A DNA stretch of 54,287 nt from UBA10183 sp041653835 (GTDB taxonomy: Bacteria; Omnitrophota; Gorgyraeia; Gorgyraeales; Gorgyraeaceae), in assembly GCA_041653835.1 (NCBI GenBank), contig JBAZEP010000008.1, positions 1 to 54,287 of the forward strand, written 5' to 3'. The stretch's first letter is position 1, and each line of letters begins with the position of its first letter. The translations under genes and the position numbers were made by a program. This document shows, one piece after another, positions 8,416 to 16,776 of the stretch. The notes under the pieces are model-generated. The model had not been told where the DNA came from. It searched no databases and saw only the letters and a program-made list of their open reading frames with translations.

Positions 8416-8989
8416 TTTGAGCCTCCTCTTCTTTTTGTAAATGTTCAGGTAACTCTATGTCTTTCTCCGTAAAATTAAACTCCTCGAGTTTCGGAAGTTC
8501 CTCAAGAGAATTCAATCCGAAATATTGCAGGAATTCCTGGGTGGTGCCGTAAATAATAGGCCTTCCGACCGTCTCACGTCTTCCCATTATCTTCACGAGG
8601 TTTTTCTCGATAAGCGTCTTCAATACGCCGTCCACGTTCACGCCTCTTATGGCCTCTATCTCGGGCTTGGTAGCAGGTTGTTTATAAGCTATTATAGCCA
8701 GGGTCTCAAGGCTCGGGCCTGAAAGCCTGTCCGAACCGGCTGTCTTGTATAATTTTTTAAGCCATGGCGCGAGCACCGGATCGGTCACGATCTGGTAGCC
8801 GCCCGCTATCTCCTTGATCCTCAAAGCGCTTGTCTGTTTTTCATATTCTAACGCCAATTCGGCTATGACATCTTTTATCTCATCGGCATCAGGCCCTTCC
8901 AATACGCTTTTTATCTCGCTCAGGAACAAAGGCTTATCACTCACGAAAAGCATCGCCTCTATTATATTTTTTATCTGTATTCTTTCCAT
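8375..8989 (-). CDS. scpB: Segregation and condensation protein B
   Basis: Winged-helix partner of ScpA in the SMC condensin that organises the chromosome. Typical pieces are IIEAMLFVSDKPL at the start, GGYQIVTDP, LSGPSLETLAIIAYKQPATKPEIEAIRGVN (given here in part as LAIIAYKQP) and GRPIIYGTTQEFL. I place the start at the ATG at 8989 (MERIQIKN, 204 aa). The longer reading begins at 9013 inside the palindromic element 8998-9060 and adds MSESRRIN, which looks like translated repeat. The acidic, Q/E-rich tail overlaps the pheA start by 41 bases. Confidence 0.92.
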   Translation of the reverse strand: MERIQIKNIIEAMLFVSDKPLFLSEIKSVLEGPDADEIKDVIAELALEYEKQTSALRIKEIAGGYQIVTDPVLAPWLKKLYKTAGSDRLSGPSLETLAIIAYKQPATKPEIEAIRGVNVDGVLKTLIEKNLVKIMGRRETVGRPIIYGTTQEFLQYFGLNSLEELPKLEEFNFTEKDIELPEHLQKEEEAQNELSEPPQENRQP

Positions 8990-8997
8990 ATTTATTC

Positions 8998-9060
8998 TTC
9001 TCGACTCGCTCATTTCATTCGCTCGCTCGAAGAATAATAGTGTTCGAGCGAAGTCGAGAA
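8998..9060. repeat. TCGAG-type palindromic repeat, copy 1 (scpA/scpB junction)
   Basis: Outer arms TTCTCGACT (8998-9006) and AGTCGAGAA (9052-9060) enclose an inner stem CGCTCGAA/TTCGAGCG. The same outer and inner stems occur at 27397-27472 between ispG and proS. The right end lies 3 bases from the scpA stop codon and the left end touches the scpB start region, so the element fills the intergenic gap. Confidence 0.75.
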
Positions 9061-9063
9061 CCC

Positions 9064-9789
9064 CTATTCAATATTCAATCTATGTTTTTCGTTCCGGACA
9101 ATCTCTATATCGCTAAAATTCTGTTTTTGCATGACTATCACTTCTTTAAGCCTTATAAGCTCGAGTACGGCCAAAAACGTGGCTATGATCTCTGTCTTGT
9201 TCTTCGCGTTTTTAAAGAGTTCAAAAAGGCTGATAGCGGGCGTAAGCACAAGGCGATGCAGAAGGTCGTGGACCTTCTGCTCCACCGTAAATTCATCTTT
9301 GATTATTTCCTGAAATATTTCTTTCGGCACATCTTTGAGCACCCGCGTAAACGCCGTTATCAGGTCGAATAAACTCGCCTCAAAGAATACCTCGCCCGGC
9401 GCGGTCTCAAAAGGGATATCCCTTGTGAACATCTTTTTCCGTTGGCCTTCCAGGTCCTGCAATATGCCCGCCACTTCCTTGAATTTTTTATATTCCACGA
9501 GCCTGCGCACAAGCTCTTCCCTCGGGTCTTCCTCTTCTTCGGGCAGAAGTTCCTTCTCATCGGGCGGAAGGAGCATCTTGCTTTTTATATGTATGAGCGT
9601 CGCGGCTATTACCAGGAACTCTCCCGCTATATTAAGGTCCAGCATCCGCATCAGCTCAAGATATTCCAGGTACTGCTCGGTAATCGTGGCTATCGGGATA
9701 TCGTAGATATCTATCTCATTTTTCTTGATAAGATATAACAATAGATCCAGCGGGCCCTCGAAGACCTCTAATTTTACTTTATAAGACAT
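9064..9789 (-). CDS. scpA: Segregation and condensation protein A
   Basis: Kleisin subunit that bridges the SMC heads in bacterial condensin. The 241-aa protein opens with KLEVFEGPLDLLLYLIKKNEIDIYDIPIA, seen here as FEGPLDLLLYLIKKNEIDIY, the diagnostic kleisin start. LAGEFLVIAATL-like and IKSKMLLP segments follow, and the protein ends in a winged helix. Its ATG overlaps the trpS stop by one base (TAATG). The scpA-scpB pair is in the usual order, and no smc gene is in the window. Confidence 0.95.
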   Translation of the reverse strand: MSYKVKLEVFEGPLDLLLYLIKKNEIDIYDIPIATITEQYLEYLELMRMLDLNIAGEFLVIAATLIHIKSKMLLPPDEKELLPEEEEDPREELVRRLVEYKKFKEVAGILQDLEGQRKKMFTRDIPFETAPGEVFFEASLFDLITAFTRVLKDVPKEIFQEIIKDEFTVEQKVHDLLHRLVLTPAISLFELFKNAKNKTEIIATFLAVLELIRLKEVIVMQKQNFSDIEIVRNEKHRLNIE

Positions 9790-10772
9790 TAAACCAATCC
9801 TATTGCTTTTTTTACTTCTAATGTTGTTTCAGCCGCGGCTTTGCGCGCTTTTGCCGCGCCTTTTTCAAGAATAGAATCTATCTTCCCTTCGTCTTTTAAC
9901 AATTCTTCTCTTTTACTCCTTATATCCGCCAGGTAATCAGATATGATACCGCCTAACGTCTTCTTGCATTCCGTGCACCCGACCTTCGCCTTAGAGCAAT
10001 AGTCATAAACCTCTGCCGCGTATTCCTTTTTGAACAGATTATAATAGGCATATACGTTGCACTTATCCGGATGGCCCTTGTCCGTTATTTTTATCCTTTC
10101 GGGATCGGTAAACATCGCGGAGCATTTCTTTTTTATTGCATCAGGGCCGTCGCCAAGCGCTATAAAATTATCATAGGACTTGCTCATCTTCCTGCCGTCT
10201 ATACCAAGGAGTTTCGGCATACTGGTAAGGAGAGATTTTACCTGGGGAAAAATTCCCTTGCCGTACAAACTGCCGAACTTTTCCGCGATATCATTGGTAA
10301 GTTCGATATGAGGCACCTGGTCCTTGCCTACGGGAACCGTATCCGCCTTATAGAGCAATATGTCCGCCGCCTGCAAAACCGGATATCCCAAAAAAGCGTA
10401 GGTATGGAGCTCTCTTGTTTTGATCTCCCTGAGCTGTTCTTTGTAAGTCGGGCATCTTTCCAGCCATCCAAGAGGGACAAAATTAGAGAATGCCATGTAT
10501 AATTCCAGGTGCTCTTTTACATGGGATTGGACGAATATAGTACTTTTTTCAGGGTCTATGCCGCACGCGAGCCAATCCGCTACGCACTCTCTGGTGAATT
10601 TGGAAAGCCTTGACGGGTCTTCATACTCGCTCATCAGGGCGTGCCAGTCCGCTACCATGAAAAAACAATCGTAACTATCCTGAAGCTTTGCCCAGTTCGT
10701 AAGCGCGCCAAATAAATGTCCCAGATGCAGCGGCCCGGTAGGCCGCATCCCGCTTAATATACGGTTTTTCAT
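9789..10772 (-). CDS. trpS: Tryptophanyl-tRNA synthetase
   Basis: Charges tRNA-Trp. Class I enzyme with HIGH motif LHLGHLFG right after the N-terminal RILSGMRPTGP, and KMSKS as GRKMSKSYDN near residue 195. The start is taken at the ATG at 10772 (327 aa), which puts the family's usual N-terminus in place. The open frame extends to 10895, but the extra 41 residues overlap infB and look like noise. The ribosome site (AAAAGG close to the ATG) is weak. It follows infB where rbfA and truB often stand in other genomes. Confidence 0.95.
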   Translation of the reverse strand: MKNRILSGMRPTGPLHLGHLFGALTNWAKLQDSYDCFFMVADWHALMSEYEDPSRLSKFTRECVADWLACGIDPEKSTIFVQSHVKEHLELYMAFSNFVPLGWLERCPTYKEQLREIKTRELHTYAFLGYPVLQAADILLYKADTVPVGKDQVPHIELTNDIAEKFGSLYGKGIFPQVKSLLTSMPKLLGIDGRKMSKSYDNFIALGDGPDAIKKKCSAMFTDPERIKITDKGHPDKCNVYAYYNLFKKEYAAEVYDYCSKAKVGCTECKKTLGGIISDYLADIRSKREELLKDEGKIDSILEKGAAKARKAAAETTLEVKKAIGLV

Positions 10773-10804
10773 AGCCTTTTGTACATGCGAATAATTATTC
10801 GCCC

Positions 10805-12883
10805 CTACTTTAATTTCCTCGCCACTTTTTTGACTTCGACCGCCTCTATGATATCGCCTTTCTGTATGTCCTTGGACCCCAGGCTTATCCCGCATTCAAA
10901 GCCTTCTTTTGCTTCTTTAAGGTCATCCTTAAAGTGTTTCAGCGAATTCATCTTGCCTTTAAACATGGTTTCTTTTTCTCTTATAAGCTTGCATACGGCG
11001 TCCCTCGGGATCCTGCCTTTCAGTACAAGGCAGCCCGCTACCACGCCTATCTTTGAAACATTAAAAACCTGCCGCACTTCAGCCCTGCCCAGAAAAGTCT
11101 CTTCTATAACAGGTTCCAGCATGCCTTCCATTGCCGCCTGGATCTCCTCCACTATTTCATAAATTATGTTGTAAATCCTTATCTCCACCTCTTCCTGCTT
11201 TGCCAGCGCGCTTGCCTCAATGGTCGGGTTGACATGGAATCCTATGATTATAGCGTTCGAAGCGGCGGCCAGCATTACATCGGATTCATTTATATCGCCT
11301 ACCTGGCTGTGCATTACGGAAAGCTTCACTTCCTCGGTGCTTAATTTTTCAAGTGAATCTTTTATTGCCTCGAGCGACCCCTGCACGTCCGCTTTTATCA
11401 CTATCTTTAATTCTTTTACCTCCCCTGCCTTTATCTTATTATAAAGTTCTTCGAGGGTAACCTTGGATGTCTTGCCGGCAAGTTTCTTCTTTTCCGCTTC
11501 CATCTGCCTGGCCGCCACTACCTCTCTTGCTTTTTTCTCATCGGTTATAACATAAAATCTTTCTCCTGCCTTCGGCACGCCTGAAAGCCCGAGTATCTCG
11601 ACAGGCTTCGCTGGCCCGGCTTCTTTGACCATCCTGCCCTTATCGTCGATCATCGCCTTTATCCTGCCGTAATTAAGTCCAGCCATTACAGTATCGCCTA
11701 CCCTTAAGGTACCGCCTGACACGAGGACTGTCGCGACAGGTCCTTTGCCTTTGGAAAGCTCCGCTTCTATGACAACGCCTATGGCGGACTGTTCCGGGTT
11801 AGCTTTCAGCTCCAGCAGTTCCGCTTCAAGAAGCAGCATCTCCAGCAATGTATCTATACCCTGGCCTGTTTTCGCGGATACGCCCACCGTGATAGTCTTG
11901 CCTCCCCACTCTTCCGGGGTAAGGTCTTGTTCCGCCAATTGCTTTTTAACCTTGTCTAAATTTATATTCTGCTTGTCGATCTTATTTATCGCGGTCACTA
12001 TCGTAACGCCGGCCGCCCGCGCGTGATTTATGGCTTCTATTGTCTGCGGCATTATACCGTCATCCGCCGCGACCACAAGCACGACTATGTCCGTGGCGTT
12101 CGCTCCTCTCGCGCGCATAGCGGTAAATGCGGCATGTCCTGGCGTATCCAGGAACGTGACACTTCCTTTGGGAAGCATTACTTCATACGCGCCTATATGC
12201 TGTGTAATGCCTCCTGACTCCTGGTCCACGACCTTTGTCTTCCTGATGGCGTCCAAAAGAGAGGTCTTGCCGTGGTCGACATGGCCCATAAAAGTAACGA
12301 CAGGCGCTCTTGGCTTAAGTTTTTTTGGGTCCCCTGTTTTTTCCAGCTCAGCCAGAAAAGCTTCCTCAAAACTCGGAAGTTTTTCTACATCATAGCCGTA
12401 ATCCTCACATATCAAGCGCCCCGCTTCCTCATCCAGCGACTGGTTTATCGTGGCAAGCACTTTCCTATCCAGGAGCTTTTTTAAAAGATCCGCCGGCTTT
12501 ACGCCTAATTTCATGGCAAGGTCTTTTATAACCACAGGAAAATCTATTTTTAATATCTTTCTTACAGGTGCGGCGGCAGGCGCTGGCTCTTCCGCCGCGG
12601 GCTTTTCTTTTATTTCTTCCGTCTCTATCTTTTTTTCTTTAACTTCGGTTTTTATCGCCGGTTCTTTTATTTTCTTTTCGGCCGTTTCTTTTACCGGCGC
12701 TTTTTCTTTAGCCGCGGGCTTTTCCTTTTTCGGCTTCAGCTCTTCTTTTACAAGAAATGCCGTGTCCTTGTCAATGGCGCTCATGTGGCCCTTGACGTCT
12801 ATCTTAAGGCTGTGAAGCTTATCTATAAGCTCTTTGCTGGTGATCCCTAATTCCTTGGCTAATTGATGGACGCGTATGCTCAT
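10805..12883 (-). CDS. infB: Translation initiation factor IF-2
   Basis: GTPase that brings initiator tRNA to the small subunit and promotes subunit joining. The 692-aa protein has an IF2_N domain (RVHQLAKELGITSKELIDKL) and a Lys/Glu/Ala/Pro-rich linker (about 52-110). A second IF2_N-like segment precedes the G domain at about 195-365, with P-loop GHVDHGKTS, switch DTPGHAAFTAMRARGA and NKID. C-terminal beta-barrels follow, ending in the tRNA-binding domain (KDDLKEAKEGFECGI). Length is at the compact end of the family. The ATG overlaps the nusA stop (ATGA). Confidence 0.97.
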   Translation of the reverse strand: MSIRVHQLAKELGITSKELIDKLHSLKIDVKGHMSAIDKDTAFLVKEELKPKKEKPAAKEKAPVKETAEKKIKEPAIKTEVKEKKIETEEIKEKPAAEEPAPAAAPVRKILKIDFPVVIKDLAMKLGVKPADLLKKLLDRKVLATINQSLDEEAGRLICEDYGYDVEKLPSFEEAFLAELEKTGDPKKLKPRAPVVTFMGHVDHGKTSLLDAIRKTKVVDQESGGITQHIGAYEVMLPKGSVTFLDTPGHAAFTAMRARGANATDIVVLVVAADDGIMPQTIEAINHARAAGVTIVTAINKIDKQNINLDKVKKQLAEQDLTPEEWGGKTITVGVSAKTGQGIDTLLEMLLLEAELLELKANPEQSAIGVVIEAELSKGKGPVATVLVSGGTLRVGDTVMAGLNYGRIKAMIDDKGRMVKEAGPAKPVEILGLSGVPKAGERFYVITDEKKAREVVAARQMEAEKKKLAGKTSKVTLEELYNKIKAGEVKELKIVIKADVQGSLEAIKDSLEKLSTEEVKLSVMHSQVGDINESDVMLAAASNAIIIGFHVNPTIEASALAKQEEVEIRIYNIIYEIVEEIQAAMEGMLEPVIEETFLGRAEVRQVFNVSKIGVVAGCLVLKGRIPRDAVCKLIREKETMFKGKMNSLKHFKDDLKEAKEGFECGISLGSKDIQKGDIIEAVEVKKVARKLK

Positions 12884-14154
12884 TCTTTAACCTGTTCTTT
12901 CTCCTCGTTTTCTTTCGCTTTCTCCGCTTCAACCGCCTCAGCCGCTTCTTTTGCTTCGCGTTCTTTTTCAGCCCTGGCCTCTTTATTTTCCTTGTTTTTC
13001 TTATCCCGTACCTCATGCACCTTTTGTTCCATCAGCTCTTTGGCTGATTTAAGGATTTTTTCCGCTGTTTTCTTTCCCACTCCTTTGACGTCTGTCAATT
13101 CCTTAAGATCGAGCTTGATGATTTTACCGACTGTGTCGTACCCGGCTTTTTTAAGTTCTTTCTCGGTCTTGGGCCCGATACCGTCTATCTCTATTATAGG
13201 TATCTCTTTTACCTGGTCTATCTCGGATTTGCTTCTTATGTCTATATTCCATCCTGTAAGTTTGGCGGCAAGCCTTACATTCTGGCCTTTTTTGCCTATT
13301 GCCAGGGAAAGCTGGTCATCCGCCACTATAACCTCCGCTCTTTTTTCCGCCTCGCTTGTTTTAACGCTGGATATCTCAGCGGGACTCAGGCTGGAAGATA
13401 TGAATTCGCCCATGTTGATACTCCAGCGTACAATATCTATTTTCTCGCCGCCTAACTCTCTTACTATATTTTTTACCCTTTGGCCTCTCATACCTACGCA
13501 CGCGCCCACAGGGTCTACCTTATCGTCTTTGGAATAAACAGCTATCTTCGAACGGTCGCCCGCTTCCCTTGACACAGCCTTTATCTCCACTATGCTCTCG
13601 TATATCTCAGGCACTTCCAGCTCAAAAAGCCTCTTGACAAAGCCCGGGCTTGTCCTGGAAAGCAGTATTTCAGGCCCTTTGGAAGATTTCTTGACATCAA
13701 CAACCAATGCCTTTATCCTGTCTCCCTGCCTATATTCCTCATTAGGAGGAAGTTCTCTCTTGGGCAGTATCCCCTCTACCCTTCCGAGGTCAACTATCAG
13801 CATACCCTTATCGAACCGGTGGACACTGCCTGAAGCGATGTCATTGACTTTACGGCTATATTCCTCGAACAATACATCTCTTTCAGCCTCACGTATCTTT
13901 TGTATAATAACCTGCTTCGCTGTCTGCGCGGATATCCTGCCGAAATTCCCTGATACCTCTTTACCTTCCGCGGACAAAACCTTGAAATCCCCGGTCAAAG
14001 GATCGAATTCTACCTTTATATCCTCTATATGCTTGCCGAGATTCTTCCTGGCGGCGCTTATAAGAGCGGACTCTATCGCCCTTACAAGAATCTCTTTCTT
14101 TATCCCTTTATCCCGTTCAATGCTGTCCAATATTGCCAACAATTCCTGGTTCAT
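12880..14154 (-). CDS. nusA: Transcription elongation/termination factor NusA
   Basis: Binds RNA polymerase and nascent RNA and controls pausing, termination and antitermination. The 424-aa protein has the NusA N-terminal domain (about 1-125), an S1 domain (about 130-200) and two KH domains with PVGACVGMRGQRVKNIVREL and AIGKKGQNVRLAAKLTGW. A helix-hairpin-helix segment follows (LKELTDVKGVGKKTAEKIL) where E. coli carries acidic repeats. The last 45 residues are a highly charged Lys/Glu tail of low complexity. It lies between rimP and infB in the classic operon. Confidence 0.96.
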   Translation of the reverse strand: MNQELLAILDSIERDKGIKKEILVRAIESALISAARKNLGKHIEDIKVEFDPLTGDFKVLSAEGKEVSGNFGRISAQTAKQVIIQKIREAERDVLFEEYSRKVNDIASGSVHRFDKGMLIVDLGRVEGILPKRELPPNEEYRQGDRIKALVVDVKKSSKGPEILLSRTSPGFVKRLFELEVPEIYESIVEIKAVSREAGDRSKIAVYSKDDKVDPVGACVGMRGQRVKNIVRELGGEKIDIVRWSINMGEFISSSLSPAEISSVKTSEAEKRAEVIVADDQLSLAIGKKGQNVRLAAKLTGWNIDIRSKSEIDQVKEIPIIEIDGIGPKTEKELKKAGYDTVGKIIKLDLKELTDVKGVGKKTAEKILKSAKELMEQKVHEVRDKKNKENKEARAEKEREAKEAAEAVEAEKAKENEEKEQVKE

Positions 14155-14182
14155 AATATTTTTTGCCTTTCCTTTTAATCCT

Positions 14183-14632
14183 TTAAAATTCTATTTCTTC
14201 CCTTGCCCTTACAATTTTATCAAAAGGTATCTCAATGATGCCTTTTTTCTTGATATCTATTTTCACGCCTGTGTCAGTTACCTCTTCTAACCTGGCTATA
14301 TATTCCTTTTTATCTAATATCCTTTCTGCCAACGTTACCCTTATCAGCCTCCCAACAGCCCTTTCATAATCCCTTTTTGTCTTGAACGGCCTGTCAATGC
14401 CCGGGGAATCCACTTCGATAATATAACTCTCCTGTATTATGTCCGCCTCATCCAGCGCCCGGCTTATCTTCTCATTCAATCCTGCGCAATCCGCCATCTG
14501 GATCCCATCTTCTTTATCGACTAAAAGCCTGAGTACCTGCCTTCCGCCTTCTTTTCTGTAAATAATCTCTACAAGCTCGACTTGCTCTTCCTGCAGGATC
14601 GGGCCTATTATTTCTTGGATTTTATCCAGCAT
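14183..14632 (-). CDS. rimP: Ribosome maturation factor RimP
   Basis: Assists late assembly of the 30S subunit. The 149-aa protein has the two-domain RimP layout: IGPILQEEQVELVEIIYRKEGG and LRLLVDKEDGIQMADCAGLNEKI (seen in part as LLVDKEDGIQMADCAGLNE), then YIIEVDSPGIDRPFKTKRDYERA (in part, VDSPGIDRPFKT), then a small C-terminal barrel. It is the first gene of the nusA-infB operon. The ATG at 14632 directly follows a hairpin with a T-rich tail and has no Shine-Dalgarno sequence. Translation may start in an unusual way or depend on the leader structure. Confidence 0.93.
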   Translation of the reverse strand: MLDKIQEIIGPILQEEQVELVEIIYRKEGGRQVLRLLVDKEDGIQMADCAGLNEKISRALDEADIIQESYIIEVDSPGIDRPFKTKRDYERAVGRLIRVTLAERILDKKEYIARLEEVTDTGVKIDIKKKGIIEIPFDKIVRAREEIEF

Positions 14633-14641
14633 AAAACAAAA

Positions 14642-14666
14642 AAAGCGGGCATACTACACCCACTTT
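14642..14666 (-). terminator. Terminator-like hairpin in the rimP leader (attenuator candidate)
   Basis: On the minus strand AAAGTGGG pairs with CCCGCTTT (8 bp, one G-U) around a 9-base loop and runs into TTTTTTTGTTTT, ending at the rimP ATG. It lies between the rimP promoter and rimP, so it can stop the operon's own transcript as well as readthrough from the phosphofructokinase gene. Structured, terminator-like leaders ahead of rimP-nusA-infB are known in other bacteria, where NusA feedback is suspected. Here that role is inferred from position. Confidence 0.65.
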
Positions 14667-14699
14667 CAACTGATATCCCCCTTTCATAGAGATGCACAT

Positions 14700-14728
14700 A
14701 ATATACTACTCTACGCGGGGAGTGTCAA
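14700..14728 (-). promoter_or_regulatory. Promoter of the rimP-nusA-infB operon
   Basis: Minus-strand -35 TTGACA (14723-14728), 17-base GC-rich spacer, -10 TATATT (14700-14705). The predicted transcript starts near 14693 and carries a leader of about 60 bases containing a GGGGG tract and the terminator-like hairpin before rimP. It begins 15 bases past the stop of the phosphofructokinase gene. Confidence 0.75.
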
Positions 14729-14742
14729 GAAAAATCATTAAA

Positions 14743-16773
14743 TCAAACTCCTGAACCCAAAGCCTTCCTATTTATATCAAGAGCGCCGCTCCTGGTTAGC
14801 CCTTTAAAGGCATAGCCGAGATCAGTTATCTTGGTGCCTTCTACTTTTATTTTACCCTGCTTAATCAAATATTTATATAATCCTACTATAAAATAAGAAA
14901 CACCTGATTCAAATTTTACCATCCCGGTCCCGGCATCTACTATACCTTCTTCATTGAATTTCACCCTTAACACAGGATCCGTCTTTAATACGCTTTCCAA
15001 CAGCTCATCTTTTTGGTTAAGCATAAAATCTTTTGATATAGCTATGTTAATATAACCTGCTTTACCGTATATCTCTTTTATGCTGTCCGCTATCCGGCTG
15101 AGATTTTCAGGTTTTTCAGGGACAAGCAATAAAACAGAATCTTTTGTCCCTTCCACTACAGTCTTTAAAGCGTACGGAAGCTTGTCTATGTCGCTCTGAT
15201 CAAGCTCACAACTAGCGATCATATTGTCCGGCAGTTCCGCAACTGAAGCGTACTGATGAGCATGCGTGGAAACAGCTATGCCATAAAACGCCTCCCTTAC
15301 AGCGTCTTCCAGAGACACTTCTCTCGCAGCCATTGGTTCAAAAATGACGTCATACCTGGTATTGGAAACACCCATGACCCCCAACTCGGAAAATAATTTA
15401 CTGACCAATTCCTTATCTTCCTGGGACAGTTCATCCATTTTAGTGGCGGATTTACCTGATAATATTGAAATTAAATTCCTGGAGGCGTATACTTCACCCG
15501 GCGCCTTCGCTTCTACAGTTCCAGTCACATCGCCATATCCCAGATTATAAGTTAAAGCGAGCCCGCTTTGTTTTGTATTTATAAGAGATACCGTCTTCTC
15601 CGCGAATTTACCCGCAAGCAAAGTATCAAAGACTATGCCTTTATTGTCAGGCTGCAAAAAAGCCCCTCTTAACTGGTATGTCAGGTCTGTTTTTTCAACT
15701 TTTGAGCCGCAAAAATGCTTTAATATCCCTTTTACATACAAAGACGCGCCGGTTAGTTTAGGATTATGATGATCGTCCCTCTGAGGGTTTGTCCTGGATT
15801 GCTCCCACATTGCCTTGAGCTTGGGATAAGCTCCCATCAATTGGCCCAGCTTAGGATCCTCTTCAGATAATGAGAACCCTTCCGAGACAAAGAAATTCCT
15901 TACGCCGTTATTATAGGCGCTTATAACATCATCGATTGTCACAGGCACCTCGGGGACTATGGCAACATGGGGATAAGGACAGCCTTTTGAAAGTTCAAGG
16001 GTCAGAGATCCTGATTTTCTTCCCATGCATTCAAATACAGCCGCTGTGGTAAAGTCCTTTTCTGTCTTAGTATTAATAGACGCCCTGGCGACAATCTGCC
16101 TGCCTGCGACTACCGCGCTCCAAAAACCATGCATGATTGTCCAGAAATCATTATCTATGCTTTTTGGGACACCTATAATAGTGGTGTCCATTTGTTCGTT
16201 CTCGGCGCTTACGGCCAGCTGCTCAACATTTTTCAGGTGGTCATTCCCGCCTATTAATACAAGACTTGCCGCGCCTGTAATATTCCTAAGAATTATTGCT
16301 ATATCCTTGTCCTCTAATTTTTTCCTGCAGGAACCCAGGACAAAACTCGGCAATCCTCTTATGCGCCCCGCTATTTCAGGCGTTAACTCAACAAGATTAT
16401 CTTTTAAATTTTCGCTTTTTAAACCGGTAAAACCATTTCTTACACCAAGAACCCTATAGCCAGATTCTGTCAGTTGTTCGATCATATCCGCCAGAAAATC
16501 ATTCAAGCCCGCTGTGTCCCCTCCGCCCATGCCGATAATAACTGTTTTTCCGTCTATAGTTACATTGCCCCTGCCCCTCCCCGGTTCAAATAATAAGTAT
16601 GGGTTTGTTAACGCTGCCAAACGCGCGGAATTATATTTTATTACGCTTGGTACCCTGAGGAGGGAATTAAACGCGCAGGCTTTATGGCTGGGAATAGATA
16701 AAAATGCCGCGACAATAACACATACCGCGGCATTTTTTGAATTTATTATCTTATTATACAAGTTTGTGCTCAA
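14743..16773 (-). CDS. Secreted phosphofructokinase, probable PPi type
   Basis: Phosphofructokinase family, F6P to F1,6BP. Motifs include GMGGGDTAGLN (near 81), IGGNDHL (near 177), GVPKSIDND (near 206, with the catalytic Asp) and ECMGRKSG (near 250). The Lys in PKSIDND and the Asp after GGN fit the PPi-dependent class. The Asn where GGD is expected is odd because that Asp helps bind Mg. At 676 aa it is longer than usual, with about 250 extra C-terminal residues. The N-terminus has a hydrophobic stretch AAVCVIVAAFLSIPSHKACA ending in AxA, a convincing Sec signal peptide with cleavage after residue 34. The start is a TTG immediately after the giant gene's TAA, in the same frame, with no ribosome site. 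Confidence 0.82.
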   Translation of the reverse strand: MSTNLYNKIINSKNAAVCVIVAAFLSIPSHKACAFNSLLRVPSVIKYNSARLAALTNPYLLFEPGRGRGNVTIDGKTVIIGMGGGDTAGLNDFLADMIEQLTESGYRVLGVRNGFTGLKSENLKDNLVELTPEIAGRIRGLPSFVLGSCRKKLEDKDIAIILRNITGAASLVLIGGNDHLKNVEQLAVSAENEQMDTTIIGVPKSIDNDFWTIMHGFWSAVVAGRQIVARASINTKTEKDFTTAAVFECMGRKSGSLTLELSKGCPYPHVAIVPEVPVTIDDVISAYNNGVRNFFVSEGFSLSEEDPKLGQLMGAYPKLKAMWEQSRTNPQRDDHHNPKLTGASLYVKGILKHFCGSKVEKTDLTYQLRGAFLQPDNKGIVFDTLLAGKFAEKTVSLINTKQSGLALTYNLGYGDVTGTVEAKAPGEVYASRNLISILSGKSATKMDELSQEDKELVSKLFSELGVMGVSNTRYDVIFEPMAAREVSLEDAVREAFYGIAVSTHAHQYASVAELPDNMIASCELDQSDIDKLPYALKTVVEGTKDSVLLLVPEKPENLSRIADSIKEIYGKAGYINIAISKDFMLNQKDELLESVLKTDPVLRVKFNEEGIVDAGTGMVKFESGVSYFIVGLYKYLIKQGKIKVEGTKITDLGYAFKGLTRSGALDINRKALGSGV

Positions 16774-16776
16774 TTA
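16771..16776 (-). other. Single in-frame stop joining the giant gene to the phosphofructokinase gene
   Basis: The giant frame ends with TAA (16774-16776) and the next codon in the same frame is the TTG (16771-16773) that opens the phosphofructokinase frame. No Shine-Dalgarno sequence precedes it. Expression of the second frame therefore needs terminating-ribosome reinitiation or stop readthrough. Readthrough would give a protein of roughly 3,600 residues. Confidence 0.8.

Noticed and set aside
10773..10895. Longer TrpS start
   Set aside because: The extra residues overlap infB and lie before the family's normal N-terminus (RILSGMRPTGPLHLGH).
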